Shown: piece after piece, positions 56,701-64,000 of the stretch | Numbering within the stretch: the stretch's first letter is position 1 | Layout of the letters: the number at the start of each line of letters is the position of its first letter | Origin: Rhodococcus sp. Leaf278 | GTDB lineage: Bacteria; Actinomycetota; Actinomycetes; Mycobacteriales; Mycobacteriaceae | Direction of reading: 5' to 3' | Length of the DNA: 64,000 bases | NCBI RefSeq assembly: GCF_001426085.1 | Contig: NZ_LMRR01000043.1 | Coordinates: forward strand, 1-64,000 | Made by a program: the position numbers and the translations under genes | Notes under the pieces: generated by a model | Told to the model about the DNA's origin: nothing | The model's input: the letters and a program-made list of their open reading frames with translations, nothing else | The model's database searches: none

Positions 56701-57657
56701 ATGAACTCGACGACTGCGTTGGTATTCGCGGTACTCGCGCTGATATTGGCGGGGCCTATACCAGCCGTGCTCGCTCGCGCCAGTTGGCCGTATCGGTCCC
56801 CGCGCGCAGCGCTTGTTCTGTGGCAGGCAATCGCGCTGGCTGCCGCGCTCTCGGCATTCAGCTCAGGACTCGCCATCGGCGGTCTGCTTCTCGTTCCCGG
56901 CCCTGACGGTCGGCCCACCACCGCACCCACCGACGAAATCGACGCGCTCGGTTTGCCCCTCTGGATCCTGTATGTCGTCGTACTCGCAATCACCCTCGGC
57001 ATCGGTGCCAAGTTGATGTTCTCCGTCGTCCAGGTAGCGGTCAGAACTCGTCGGAGACGGTCTCGGCACCGCATGCTCGTCGATCTGCTCGACCGAAACA
57101 ACCTGAACGAGAATCCTTTTCGCAGTCTGCGCGATGCGGACATCCGAGTACTCGACGCCGCCGAGCCGATCGCGTATTGCCTACCAGGTCTGCGTCAGAG
57201 GGTCGTCCTGAGCCGTGGAACGCTCGCCAGCCTCTGCGAGGCCGAAGTGACCGCAATTCTCAGCCACGAAAGGTCACACCTTCGGTCCCGCCACGATCTG
57301 GTACTCGAAGCATTCACCGCGGTCAACGAAGCGTTCCCCCGAATCGTTCGTAGTAAGTCCGCGCTGGGCAGCGTCCAGCTGTTGGTCGAGCTGCTGGCCG
57401 ACGACACAGCGGTCAAGGTCACCGGACCTACCCCGCTGGCTCGAGCACTGGTCGCGTGCGCAGGGTCCACCGCACCGCGGGGTGCCATGGCGGCTGGAGG
57501 TCCACACACCCTCATCCGCGTGCAACGGTTGAGCGGCCCGGGCAGCGACGTGCGCATCGCCGCGGCAGCCTACGCGGCGGCTGTGGTGATCCTCGTACTT
57601 CCTACGATCTACGTGGCGATGCCGTGGCTCGAAGAACTGAGCAAACTGGTCGGGTGA
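56701..57657 (+). CDS. M56-family (BlaR1-like) membrane metallopeptidase
   Basis: 318 residues: three N-terminal membrane segments and a C-terminal one near 285-305, with the zinc motif HERSH in ILSHERSHLRSRHDL near residue 194 and a downstream acidic zinc-ligand candidate in LLADDTAV. It lacks the extracellular penicillin-sensor domain of BlaR1, as is common in actinobacterial members, so the inducing signal is unknown. Probable protease of the preceding BlaI-family repressor. Confidence 0.9.
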   Translation: MNSTTALVFAVLALILAGPIPAVLARASWPYRSPRAALVLWQAIALAAALSAFSSGLAIGGLLLVPGPDGRPTTAPTDEIDALGLPLWILYVVVLAITLGIGAKLMFSVVQVAVRTRRRRSRHRMLVDLLDRNNLNENPFRSLRDADIRVLDAAEPIAYCLPGLRQRVVLSRGTLASLCEAEVTAILSHERSHLRSRHDLVLEAFTAVNEAFPRIVRSKSALGSVQLLVELLADDTAVKVTGPTPLARALVACAGSTAPRGAMAAGGPHTLIRVQRLSGPGSDVRIAAAAYAAAVVILVLPTIYVAMPWLEELSKLVG

Positions 57658-57921
57658 CCTCGGGGTCGCACAGGTCACATCGATTCCAGGTGAACAATCA
57701 GCGGTGCGTCGAGTACAGTGGACCTCGGTCGCCATCGCGACCATGCAATCGAAATGGCACAAACAGCCCCACTTTATGCGGTATCCGCATATCGATGGCC
57801 AGGTGACAGTGCCCTGGCTCGTATCAATGTGTTCTGGCTGTTCTTCGTGTTTCCCATCTCGTTCGGGTGCTCTCAGCTTCGGGCTTATTGGCGTGCCCGT
57901 AATCCGGAGAGGCTTTACTGC
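57658..57921 (+). other. 264-base leader of the DEAD-box helicase gene
   Basis: A gene-free region with modest AT enrichment around 57740-57870. Open frames into the helicase from upstream encode unlikely protein. A long structured 5' leader, as seen in cold-regulated DEAD-box genes, is possible, but I see no definite stem-loop. Confidence 0.45.
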
Positions 57922-59658
57922 GTGACCCACGCTGTTTCCAACACACCCGTTTCCACCACGTCCGACGCGACGGCTGTCCCGACGCCCGCAGCGGCACCGG
58001 CGTTCACCTTCGCTGAGCTCGGACTGCCCGAGGCCGTCGTCGCCGCTTTGGCGCGCAACTCGATCACCGTGCCCTCCCCCATCCAGGAGAAGGCCCTTCC
58101 CGACGCTATCGCCGGCAAGAACGTTCTCGGTCGCGCGCAGACCGGTTCGGGCAAGACCCTCGCGTTCGGCTTGCCGATCCTGCAGCGCCTGTCGCTGCAC
58201 ACCGACCGACCGGCCGCCAAGCGCCCGCGTTCGCTCGTATTGGTTCCGACCCGCGAACTCGCCTTCCAGGTCGTCGAATCTCTCGCCCCCTACGCCAACG
58301 CGCAGGGTCTCCGGGTCATGCCTGCCGTCGGCGGCACCCCGTTCAACAAGCAGGTCGAGCAGCTCCGCCGTGGAGTGGACGTACTCGTCGCCACGCCCGG
58401 CCGCCTCGCCGATCACCTCCGTCAGGGCACCTGCATCCTCGATTCCATCGAGATCACCGCACTCGACGAAGCCGATCAGATGGCCGACATGGGCTTCCTG
58501 CCGGAGGTGCGTGCCGTCCTCGCCGACACTCCCGCAGACGGACAGCGCATGCTGTTCTCGGCAACCCTCGACCGTGAGGTTCAGTCACTGGTCCGCCAGT
58601 TCCTGCCCGACCACGTCGAGCACTCCACCCAGGACGGCAAGGCCAGCGTCCGGACCATGGACCACTACGTCCTCATGGTCGACCGGGGTCAGAAGGATCT
58701 CGTTCTCTCCGAGATCGGTGCTCGCGAAGGCGGCCGCACCATCATGTTCGCGCGTACCAAGCTGGGTTGCGATGGAATCACCGATCGCCTGCGCGCGCTC
58801 GGCATCGCCGCCGAGTCACTGCACGGCGGCAAGGCACAGAATCAGCGCACCCGCGTTCTCGAGCGCTTCAAGAACGGTCGCACCCCCGTGCTCGTCGCCA
58901 CCGACGTTGCCGCTCGCGGGATCCATGTCGACGGCATCGACCTGGTCGTTCACGTCGATCCGCCCGCAGACCACAAGGACTACCTGCACCGCGCAGGACG
59001 TACGGCACGCGCCGGCGAGAAGGGCACCGTCGTCGCGATCGTGCTCCCCAACCAGCGTCGTCAGGTTCTGCGTCTGACCGGTATGGCCGGCGTCAAGGCC
59101 ACTGCTGTCAACGTCTCTCCCGGTTCGGCCGAGCTCAACAGCATCACCGGCGCAAAGAAGCCCACCGGTGAGCCGTTGCGCGCCGAATCCTCGCCCCGCG
59201 ATCGCAACAGCCGTCCCGGATACCAGGGATCGAACCCCCGCAGCGGCGGCGGATACCAGGGCTCCAATCCCCGCAGCAGCGGCGGATACCAGGGCTCCAA
59301 CCCGCGCTCCAGCGGCGGATACCAGGGCTCCAACCCGCGCAGCGAAGGCGGCTACCAGGGTGACCGCCCCCGCACCGGATACCAGGGCTCGAACCCGCGC
59401 TCGAGCGGCGGATACCAGGGCTCCAACCCGCGCAGCGAGGGCGGCTACCAGGGTGACCGCCCGCGTCGCACCGACTCGAGCTCGTACCGCGGCGCCGAGA
59501 GCCGGGGCTACGAAGGACGCGGCTCCGACAACCGGGGCTCGGACAACCGTCGCCCGGCATCCGCTCCCCGCCAGGACGAGCACCGTTCGGGTGGCTTCCG
59601 CAGCCGCACAGAACGTCGTTCGTACGACGGTTTCGATGGTCCGGCTCGCAGCCACTGA
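57922..59658 (+). CDS. DEAD-box RNA helicase with C-terminal GYQGSNPRS repeats
   Basis: 578 residues from GTG 57922 (GGAGAGG upstream). Q motif, AQTGSGKTLAF, PTRELAFQV, TPGRLADHL, DEAD in DEADQMADMGF, SAT, and C-terminal helicase motifs TDVAARGIHVDGIDLV and HRAGRTARAG. The tail (about 430-578) is a disordered Gly/Arg/Tyr/Ser-rich region with eight tandem copies of GYQGSNPRS-type units. It resembles RhlE-type helicases of actinobacteria. Such tails bind RNA and can drive phase separation. Confidence 0.95.
   Translation: MTHAVSNTPVSTTSDATAVPTPAAAPAFTFAELGLPEAVVAALARNSITVPSPIQEKALPDAIAGKNVLGRAQTGSGKTLAFGLPILQRLSLHTDRPAAKRPRSLVLVPTRELAFQVVESLAPYANAQGLRVMPAVGGTPFNKQVEQLRRGVDVLVATPGRLADHLRQGTCILDSIEITALDEADQMADMGFLPEVRAVLADTPADGQRMLFSATLDREVQSLVRQFLPDHVEHSTQDGKASVRTMDHYVLMVDRGQKDLVLSEIGAREGGRTIMFARTKLGCDGITDRLRALGIAAESLHGGKAQNQRTRVLERFKNGRTPVLVATDVAARGIHVDGIDLVVHVDPPADHKDYLHRAGRTARAGEKGTVVAIVLPNQRRQVLRLTGMAGVKATAVNVSPGSAELNSITGAKKPTGEPLRAESSPRDRNSRPGYQGSNPRSGGGYQGSNPRSSGGYQGSNPRSSGGYQGSNPRSEGGYQGDRPRTGYQGSNPRSSGGYQGSNPRSEGGYQGDRPRRTDSSSYRGAESRGYEGRGSDNRGSDNRRPASAPRQDEHRSGGFRSRTERRSYDGFDGPARSH
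59218..59469 (+). repeat. In-frame tandem repeat in the helicase tail
   Basis: Eight imperfect copies of a 27- or 33-base unit encoding GYQGSNPRSxG or the shorter GYQGDRPR. Copies are highly similar at DNA level, so copy number probably varies between strains. Confidence 0.9.
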
Positions 59659-59700
59659 TCAATTCGCAGCCACTGATCGAATCGCTGCCACTGATCGGTT
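59647..59700 (+). repeat. Three 18-base tandem repeats across the helicase stop codon
   Basis: Units 59647-59664, 59665-59682 and 59683-59700 share CGCAGCCACTGATC with two or three changes. The first contains the real TGA stop; the others are downstream relics. The 18-base period keeps frame, as expected from slippage duplication. Confidence 0.85.
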
Positions 59701-59747
59701 CGTAACCGTGCGGTCGTGAATCGACCGGAGCATATTTCGACGACACG

Positions 59748-59781
59748 AGGTGTCGCATTCTTCGCGAATGCGGCACCTTTT
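59748..59781 (+). terminator. Terminator of the DEAD-box helicase gene
   Basis: Stem AGGTGTCGCATTC / GAATGCGGCACCT (one G-T wobble) around a TTCGC loop, followed by TTT. It sits between the helicase and gnd. Confidence 0.8.
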
Positions 59782-59859
59782 GTCGTTGTCTACGGCCAGG
59801 TTTGAGTTCTGCTGGGGGGTTGGCTCGCGCGACGCCGCTCGGCAGGGAAAGCTGTCTGT

Positions 59860-61311
59860 ATGACCTCAGCAGCAGAACCGAAAGAACTGGCTCAGATCGG
59901 AGTCACCGGACTCGCCGTCATGGGCTCCAACATCGCACGCAACTTCGCTCATCACGGGCACACCGTCGCGTTGCACAACCGCAGTGTCGCCAAGACCGAT
60001 GCGTTGATCGCCGAGCACGGCAGCGAGGGAAACTTCATCCGTACCGAGACCATCGAGGAGTTCGTCGCTGCGCTCGCGAAGCCGCGCCGGGTCCTCATCA
60101 TGGTCAAGGCGGGCGACCCGACGGACGCTGTGATCGAGGAACTCGCGGGCGCGATGGAAGAGGGCGACATCATCATCGATGGCGGCAACGCGCTCTACAC
60201 CGACACCATCCGTCGTGAAGCTGCCATGAAGGAGCGCGGCCTGCTCTTCGTCGGTGCCGGAATTTCCGGAGGCGAGGAGGGCGCTCTCAACGGCCCGTCG
60301 ATCATGCCGGGCGGCCCGGCCGAGTCCTACAAGGCGCTCGGTCCGCTGCTCGAGTCCATTGCGGCACAGGTGGACGGCACGCCGTGCTGCACTCACATCG
60401 GACCCGACGGCTCCGGCCACTTCGTGAAAATGGTGCACAACGGAATCGAATACGCCGATATGCAGCTCATCGGCGAGGCGTACAACCTGTTCCGCGACGC
60501 CCTCGGTTACACCCCGGCGCAGGTCGCCGACGTCTTCACCGAGTGGAACGACGGCGATTTGGAGAGCTATCTGGTGGAGATCACCGCCGAGGTGCTGCGC
60601 CAGGTCGACGCCAAGACAGGTCAGCCGTTGGTGGACGTGATCGTCGACGCCGCAGAGCAGAAGGGCACCGGCCGCTGGACTGTCAAGGCTGCACTCGATC
60701 TGGGTGTTCCCGTTACCGGTATCGCCGAAGCAGTCTTCGCCCGGGCGCTGTCGGGATCGCGGGCGCAGCGCAAGGCGGCCGTTGGCCTGGCCTCGGGTGC
60801 GCTTGCCGACAAGCCCACCGACGCGGAGCAGTTCACCCACGACATCAGCCGGGCGCTGTACGCGTCGAAGATTGTTGCGTACGCACAGGGCTTCGACCAG
60901 ATTGCTGCGGGCAGCGCCGAATACGACTGGAATCTGCATCCCGGCGACCTGGCCACGATCTGGCGAGGCGGATGCATCATTCGCGCGCGGTTCCTCAACC
61001 GCATCAAGGACGCATACGACGACAACGCCGAACTGCCGAGTTTGATCCTGGCACCGTATTTCCGTGACGCCATCGAGAACGCTATCGACAGCTGGCGTCG
61101 CGTTGTCATCACCGCGGCCTCGTTGGGCATTCCAGTCCCTGCATTCGCGTCCTCGCTCTCGTACTACGACGCTCTGCGGGCAGAGCGTCTGCCCGCGGCA
61201 TTGACTCAAGGGCAGCGAGACTTCTTCGGAGCGCACACCTACGAGCGAACCGACTCGGAAGGAAAGTTCCACACCCTGTGGAGTGGCGACCGCTCCGAGA
61301 TCGAGGCCTGA
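59860..61311 (+). CDS. gnd: 6-phosphogluconate dehydrogenase, decarboxylating
   Basis: 483 residues, long homodimeric type. N-terminal Rossmann motif GVTGLAVMGSNIARN; LHNRS, where the Arg after the second strand favours NADP+; GAGISGGEEGALNGPSIMPGG; catalytic Lys in HFVKMVHNGIEYADMQ; C-terminal SLSYYD. Converts 6-phosphogluconate to ribulose-5-phosphate, CO2 and NADPH in the pentose phosphate pathway. Confidence 0.97.
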   Translation: MTSAAEPKELAQIGVTGLAVMGSNIARNFAHHGHTVALHNRSVAKTDALIAEHGSEGNFIRTETIEEFVAALAKPRRVLIMVKAGDPTDAVIEELAGAMEEGDIIIDGGNALYTDTIRREAAMKERGLLFVGAGISGGEEGALNGPSIMPGGPAESYKALGPLLESIAAQVDGTPCCTHIGPDGSGHFVKMVHNGIEYADMQLIGEAYNLFRDALGYTPAQVADVFTEWNDGDLESYLVEITAEVLRQVDAKTGQPLVDVIVDAAEQKGTGRWTVKAALDLGVPVTGIAEAVFARALSGSRAQRKAAVGLASGALADKPTDAEQFTHDISRALYASKIVAYAQGFDQIAAGSAEYDWNLHPGDLATIWRGGCIIRARFLNRIKDAYDDNAELPSLILAPYFRDAIENAIDSWRRVVITAASLGIPVPAFASSLSYYDALRAERLPAALTQGQRDFFGAHTYERTDSEGKFHTLWSGDRSEIEA

Positions 61312-61325
61312 CAGCAATCTCGTCC

Positions 61326-61366
61326 ACGCCGGTGGCGCTGCGTGGATCACGCAGCGCCACCGGCGT
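61326..61366. terminator. Bidirectional terminator between gnd and the DUF4262 gene
   Basis: A perfect stem of about 19 bp (core GCCGGTGGCGCTGCGTG with its complement) and a GAT loop, followed by CTTTCC. It separates convergent genes. Confidence 0.85.
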
Positions 61367-61381
61367 CTTTCCGGGGTCCGG

Positions 61382-61852
61382 TCAGAGTGGGACGGGCCCG
61401 AAGACCGGCTGCACCACCGTCGACGGAATGCCCTCCCAGGGCAGAAAACCGTCGAGGTCCTTCCACACTGCTTGAACGGCGCCGAAGCACCCCTTGCCGT
61501 ACACATCCGAGGCCGAATACAGAATGTCGGCACAATCCGGTACATCGATGGTGAACAGCTCGAACCCTGCTGCAGTGCAGCCGATTCCGGATTCGAGCTC
61601 CAGCATCCCCGTGGCGACCGAAGTGCCGAGCGCGTTGAGAATTCTGGAGGATTCGCCTGGCCCACGCCCTGTCATGACGATCTCAGGACTACCGAAACCG
61701 GTGAGCCCGACGGTATAACAGAACGCCGGATGGATACCGTCCCGATCGACTTCCGATTCGACGTACTGCAATGCCCACCCGAATGTGTCGATGGTGCGCT
61801 TCAGATCCCGGATGTACTCGTCGAGACTCAGCCCCTGGCACATCTTGCACAT
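61382..61852 (-). CDS. DUF4262-family protein
   Basis: 156 residues. N-terminal MCKMCQGLS (CxxC), then YTVGLTGFGSPEIVMTGRG, typical of DUF4262, and GFELFTIDVPDCADILY. The function is unknown; the paired cysteines could bind metal. It is convergent with gnd and divergent from the second DEAD-box gene. Confidence 0.85.
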   Translation of the reverse strand: MCKMCQGLSLDEYIRDLKRTIDTFGWALQYVESEVDRDGIHPAFCYTVGLTGFGSPEIVMTGRGPGESSRILNALGTSVATGMLELESGIGCTAAGFELFTIDVPDCADILYSASDVYGKGCFGAVQAVWKDLDGFLPWEGIPSTVVQPVFGPVPL

Positions 61853-61993
61853 AGCTCCCCCAACTCGGCATGCAATCGCCCCCTCGGCGATCGCGGTCTC
61901 GAACGCCTTCGAACGTGCGTTCCATTCCGATTATTGCGCTGGGGACCGACAAGAAGATTCCTGCGCGATCGACGCGGCGGTAAGGTCACACCC

Positions 61994-63316
61994 ATGCCAG
62001 GTCAATCCGCTTCATCGTTCGCAGACCTGGGGCTCCCGGTGGTTCTTGTTCATTCACTGCAGAATGCGGGCGTGTCCAACCCCTTTCCGATCCAGATTGC
62101 TACCGTCCCCGACGCCCTTGCCGGCCGGGACGTACTGGGCCGTGCCCCTACCGGGTCGGGAAAGACGCTGGCGTTCGGACTTCCACTTCTCGTGCGGCTG
62201 GCAGGTCGTCGAAGCGAGCCGGCCGCACCGCGCGGGCTCGTGCTCGCTCCGACCCGCGAACTGGCGCTCCAGATCCACGAAGTTCTCGACCTTCACGGTG
62301 CCACGTTCGGACTGCGCACCGTCGGTGTCGTGGGCGGTGTCCCACTCGAACGAAATGTTCGCGAGATACAGCGCGGTGTCGACATAGTGGTTGCCACCCC
62401 CGGTCGTCTCAACGACCTGCTGGAGCGACGTTCCATCGCGCTGAATCGCGTCGAGACGACCGTGATCGACGAAGCGGACCGCATGGTGGACATGGGGTTT
62501 CTGCCCCAGATCGAATCACTTCTGGCCGCGACGCCGCCCGACGGCCAGCGGTTGTTGTTCTCGGCCACCCTCGACCAGGACACCGACCGCCTGGTCGAGA
62601 GGTTCATGCACGATCCGGCAAAGCACTCGACCGCCGAATCGGTGAGCGTGCCCGACATTGCGCACTACGTGTTCGAGGTCGATGCCACGCGCAAGACAGA
62701 AGTAGCTGCCGCGCTTGCCAACAGAGACGGACGAACGCTGCTGTTCGTCCGCACCACCCACGCGGTCGATCGACTCACCGACGAGTGTCGCCGACTCGGC
62801 GTACCCGTATCGTCGTTGCACGGCAACAAGACTCAGGCGCATCGCACGCGTTCGCTCGCCGCCTTCGCGGACGGCAGCTCGGGTGCGCTGATCGCAACCG
62901 ACGTCGCCGCTCGCGGTGTTCACGTCGACGACGTCACACTGGTGGTGCACGTCGATCCGCCGATGGATTCCAAGGACTACGTGCACCGTGCAGGCCGAAC
63001 CGCCCGAGCCGGGGCCAGCGGAACCGTCGTGACCTTGGCGACCGGCGATCAGTTGGCGGGGGTACGAGCCATGGCGGACGAAGCGGGGGTATCCGCCACC
63101 GTCGTCGATACCGAGGCGGATCCCGTCTCGTGGCGGCGAATGACCGGTGCCCGAGCCCCCATCGGCAGACCACTGCCGAATCCGGCCGACACCTCGGCAT
63201 CCGCCCGTGGCGATCTGCCGGAGCGAGGGGCACGGCGGGGCGCTGCACCCTCGCGGCACGAACGACGGGGCCGAACCGGTGGCAGTCGGGGCACCGGGCG
63301 AGGACGACGCGGGTGA
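61994..63316 (+). CDS. DEAD-box RNA helicase (paralogue of the 57.9-kb helicase)
   Basis: 440 residues. Motifs APTGSGKTLAFGLPLL, PTRELALQI, TPGRLNDLL, DEADRMVDMGFLPQ, SATLDQD, TDVAARGVHVDDVTLV, HRAGRTARAG. The basic Arg/Gly tail is short (about 400-440) and lacks the GYQG repeats of its paralogue 2.3 kb upstream. Probable RNA remodelling in ribosome assembly or mRNA decay. Confidence 0.95.
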   Translation: MPGQSASSFADLGLPVVLVHSLQNAGVSNPFPIQIATVPDALAGRDVLGRAPTGSGKTLAFGLPLLVRLAGRRSEPAAPRGLVLAPTRELALQIHEVLDLHGATFGLRTVGVVGGVPLERNVREIQRGVDIVVATPGRLNDLLERRSIALNRVETTVIDEADRMVDMGFLPQIESLLAATPPDGQRLLFSATLDQDTDRLVERFMHDPAKHSTAESVSVPDIAHYVFEVDATRKTEVAAALANRDGRTLLFVRTTHAVDRLTDECRRLGVPVSSLHGNKTQAHRTRSLAAFADGSSGALIATDVAARGVHVDDVTLVVHVDPPMDSKDYVHRAGRTARAGASGTVVTLATGDQLAGVRAMADEAGVSATVVDTEADPVSWRRMTGARAPIGRPLPNPADTSASARGDLPERGARRGAAPSRHERRGRTGGSRGTGRGRRG

Positions 63317-64000
63317 CCTCGCCCTGGTTGTCGGTCGCACTCGCTCTGATTTCGGCATTCCTGTTCGCGTGCGCTGCGGTGGCGCAGCAGAGCGCCGCTG
63401 CGTCCGTTCCCGAGGGAACATCGCTGGTATCGGCCCTCGTCCGTAGCCCCCGATGGTGGATGGGTGTCGTCGGAGACGGGGGTGGTTATGCGGTACAGAT
63501 TGCGGCCCTCTGGGTCGGTTCGGTCCTGGTCGTGCAGCCGCTGCTCGTCACTGCCCTGCTGTTCGCATTACCGATGTCGGCGAAATTCGCGCGCCGCTCG
63601 CTGCCTGGGTCGACCTGGGCACTCGCGCTTCTGCTCGCCGCCGCGCTCGCGGTCTTCATCGTGGTGGGAGACCCGAGCGAGGGAACTGCCGACGCTCCAC
63701 TCGCAGCGTGGATCGTGCCTCTGATCGTCGCCGCTGTCGTGATCGGCGGCGCGGCAGTCGGCGGTCTGGTGCTGGCCTCCCCCGGCCTGCGGGCCCTGCT
63801 TCTCGGAGCTGCGGGAGGTCTGTTGTTCGGACTCGCTGCGGCCCTCACCAAGTTCGTGACCGATCTCGTCGACGCCGATCCACTTGCAGCACTGACGGCC
63901 TGGCAGACCTACACCTTGATCGGATCGGGCATTCTCGGCTTCTACCTCCAGCAGCGCGCGTTCCAGGTGGGTCCGCTGTCTGCGTCCATGCCGGCCGTCA
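63313..64000 (+). CDS. DMT-type multidrug/metabolite permease, truncated by window end
   Basis: 229 residues visible from GTG 63313, which overlaps the helicase stop (GTGA). Seven or so hydrophobic helices are visible with short polar loops, and TAWQTYTLIGSGILGFYLQQRAFQVGP-like helix pairs resemble EamA/DMT family proteins. Substrate unknown. The coding frame runs past base 64000. Confidence 0.75.
   Translation, partial: MTSPWLSVALALISAFLFACAAVAQQSAAASVPEGTSLVSALVRSPRWWMGVVGDGGGYAVQIAALWVGSVLVVQPLLVTALLFALPMSAKFARRSLPGSTWALALLLAAALAVFIVVGDPSEGTADAPLAAWIVPLIVAAVVIGGAAVGGLVLASPGLRALLLGAAGGLLFGLAAALTKFVTDLVDADPLAALTAWQTYTLIGSGILGFYLQQRAFQVGPLSASMPAV

Noticed and set aside
1..64000. CRISPR arrays, tRNA or rRNA genes, insertion sequences, prophage
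   Set aside because: No regularly spaced repeats, cloverleaf-like sequences, transposase or phage motifs were recognised on reading both strands, although a tRNA search program was not available.

Overview
The window is high-GC actinobacterial chromosome, most likely Rhodococcus or a close mycolic-acid-containing relative. This rests on RbpA, DtxR/IdeR-type iron boxes, a ureE-less urease operon with fused ureA-ureB, a HelD/HelR-type RNA polymerase helicase, and frequent GTG starts with stop/start overlaps. It reads as contiguous chromosome: no rRNA, tRNA, CRISPR array, insertion sequence or phage gene was seen.

Layout. (1) 1-20.4 kb, secondary metabolism: the 3' part of a giant NRPS (end of one A domain, T-E, then four full modules and a terminal thioesterase), a small secreted glycine-zipper protein, and an opposing two-gene operon for a type II chorismate-mutase homologue and a fused aminodeoxychorismate synthase. 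NRPS plus ADC synthase plus a mutase with altered active site resembles the 4-aminophenylalanine (PapA/PapB) precursor route. (2) 20.4-32.2 kb: rbpA, a zinc-ribbon protein, a TerB-like protein, a KefB-type transporter, two c-di-GMP proteins, a TPM-domain lipoprotein, a SnoaL-like protein and an unusual N-acetylglutamate-synthase-like protein. (3) 32.2-41.2 kb: a HelR-like helicase behind a CTTGC-N-GCAAG inverted repeat resembling the rifamycin-associated element, a LysR regulator divergent from a DapA-family gene, a UvrA-like ABC protein, a heme-utilisation-type protein and ndh. (4) 41.2-47.5 kb: the urease operon ureAB-C-F-G-D, preceded on the same strand by a thioesterase/CitE-like pair. (5) 47.5-52.1 kb: iron uptake, with an iron box between a possible FhuF-like gene and two FecCD permeases plus a FecE ATPase; the first permease carries an N-terminal RDD domain. 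(6) 52.1-57.7 kb: an esterase/MprF overlap pair, divergent from a BlaI-family repressor and M56 peptidase, with a BlaI-type palindrome between them. (7) 57.9-64 kb: two paralogous DEAD-box helicases flanking gnd and a DUF4262 gene, then a truncated DMT-type permease.

The points most worth following are the NRPS/ADC-synthase/mutase association, the inverted repeat before the HelR-like gene, the BlaI-type operator shared with the lipid-modification pair, and a possible iron-controlled short transcript at 47.6 kb. All family calls come from reading motifs by eye; no database search was run.
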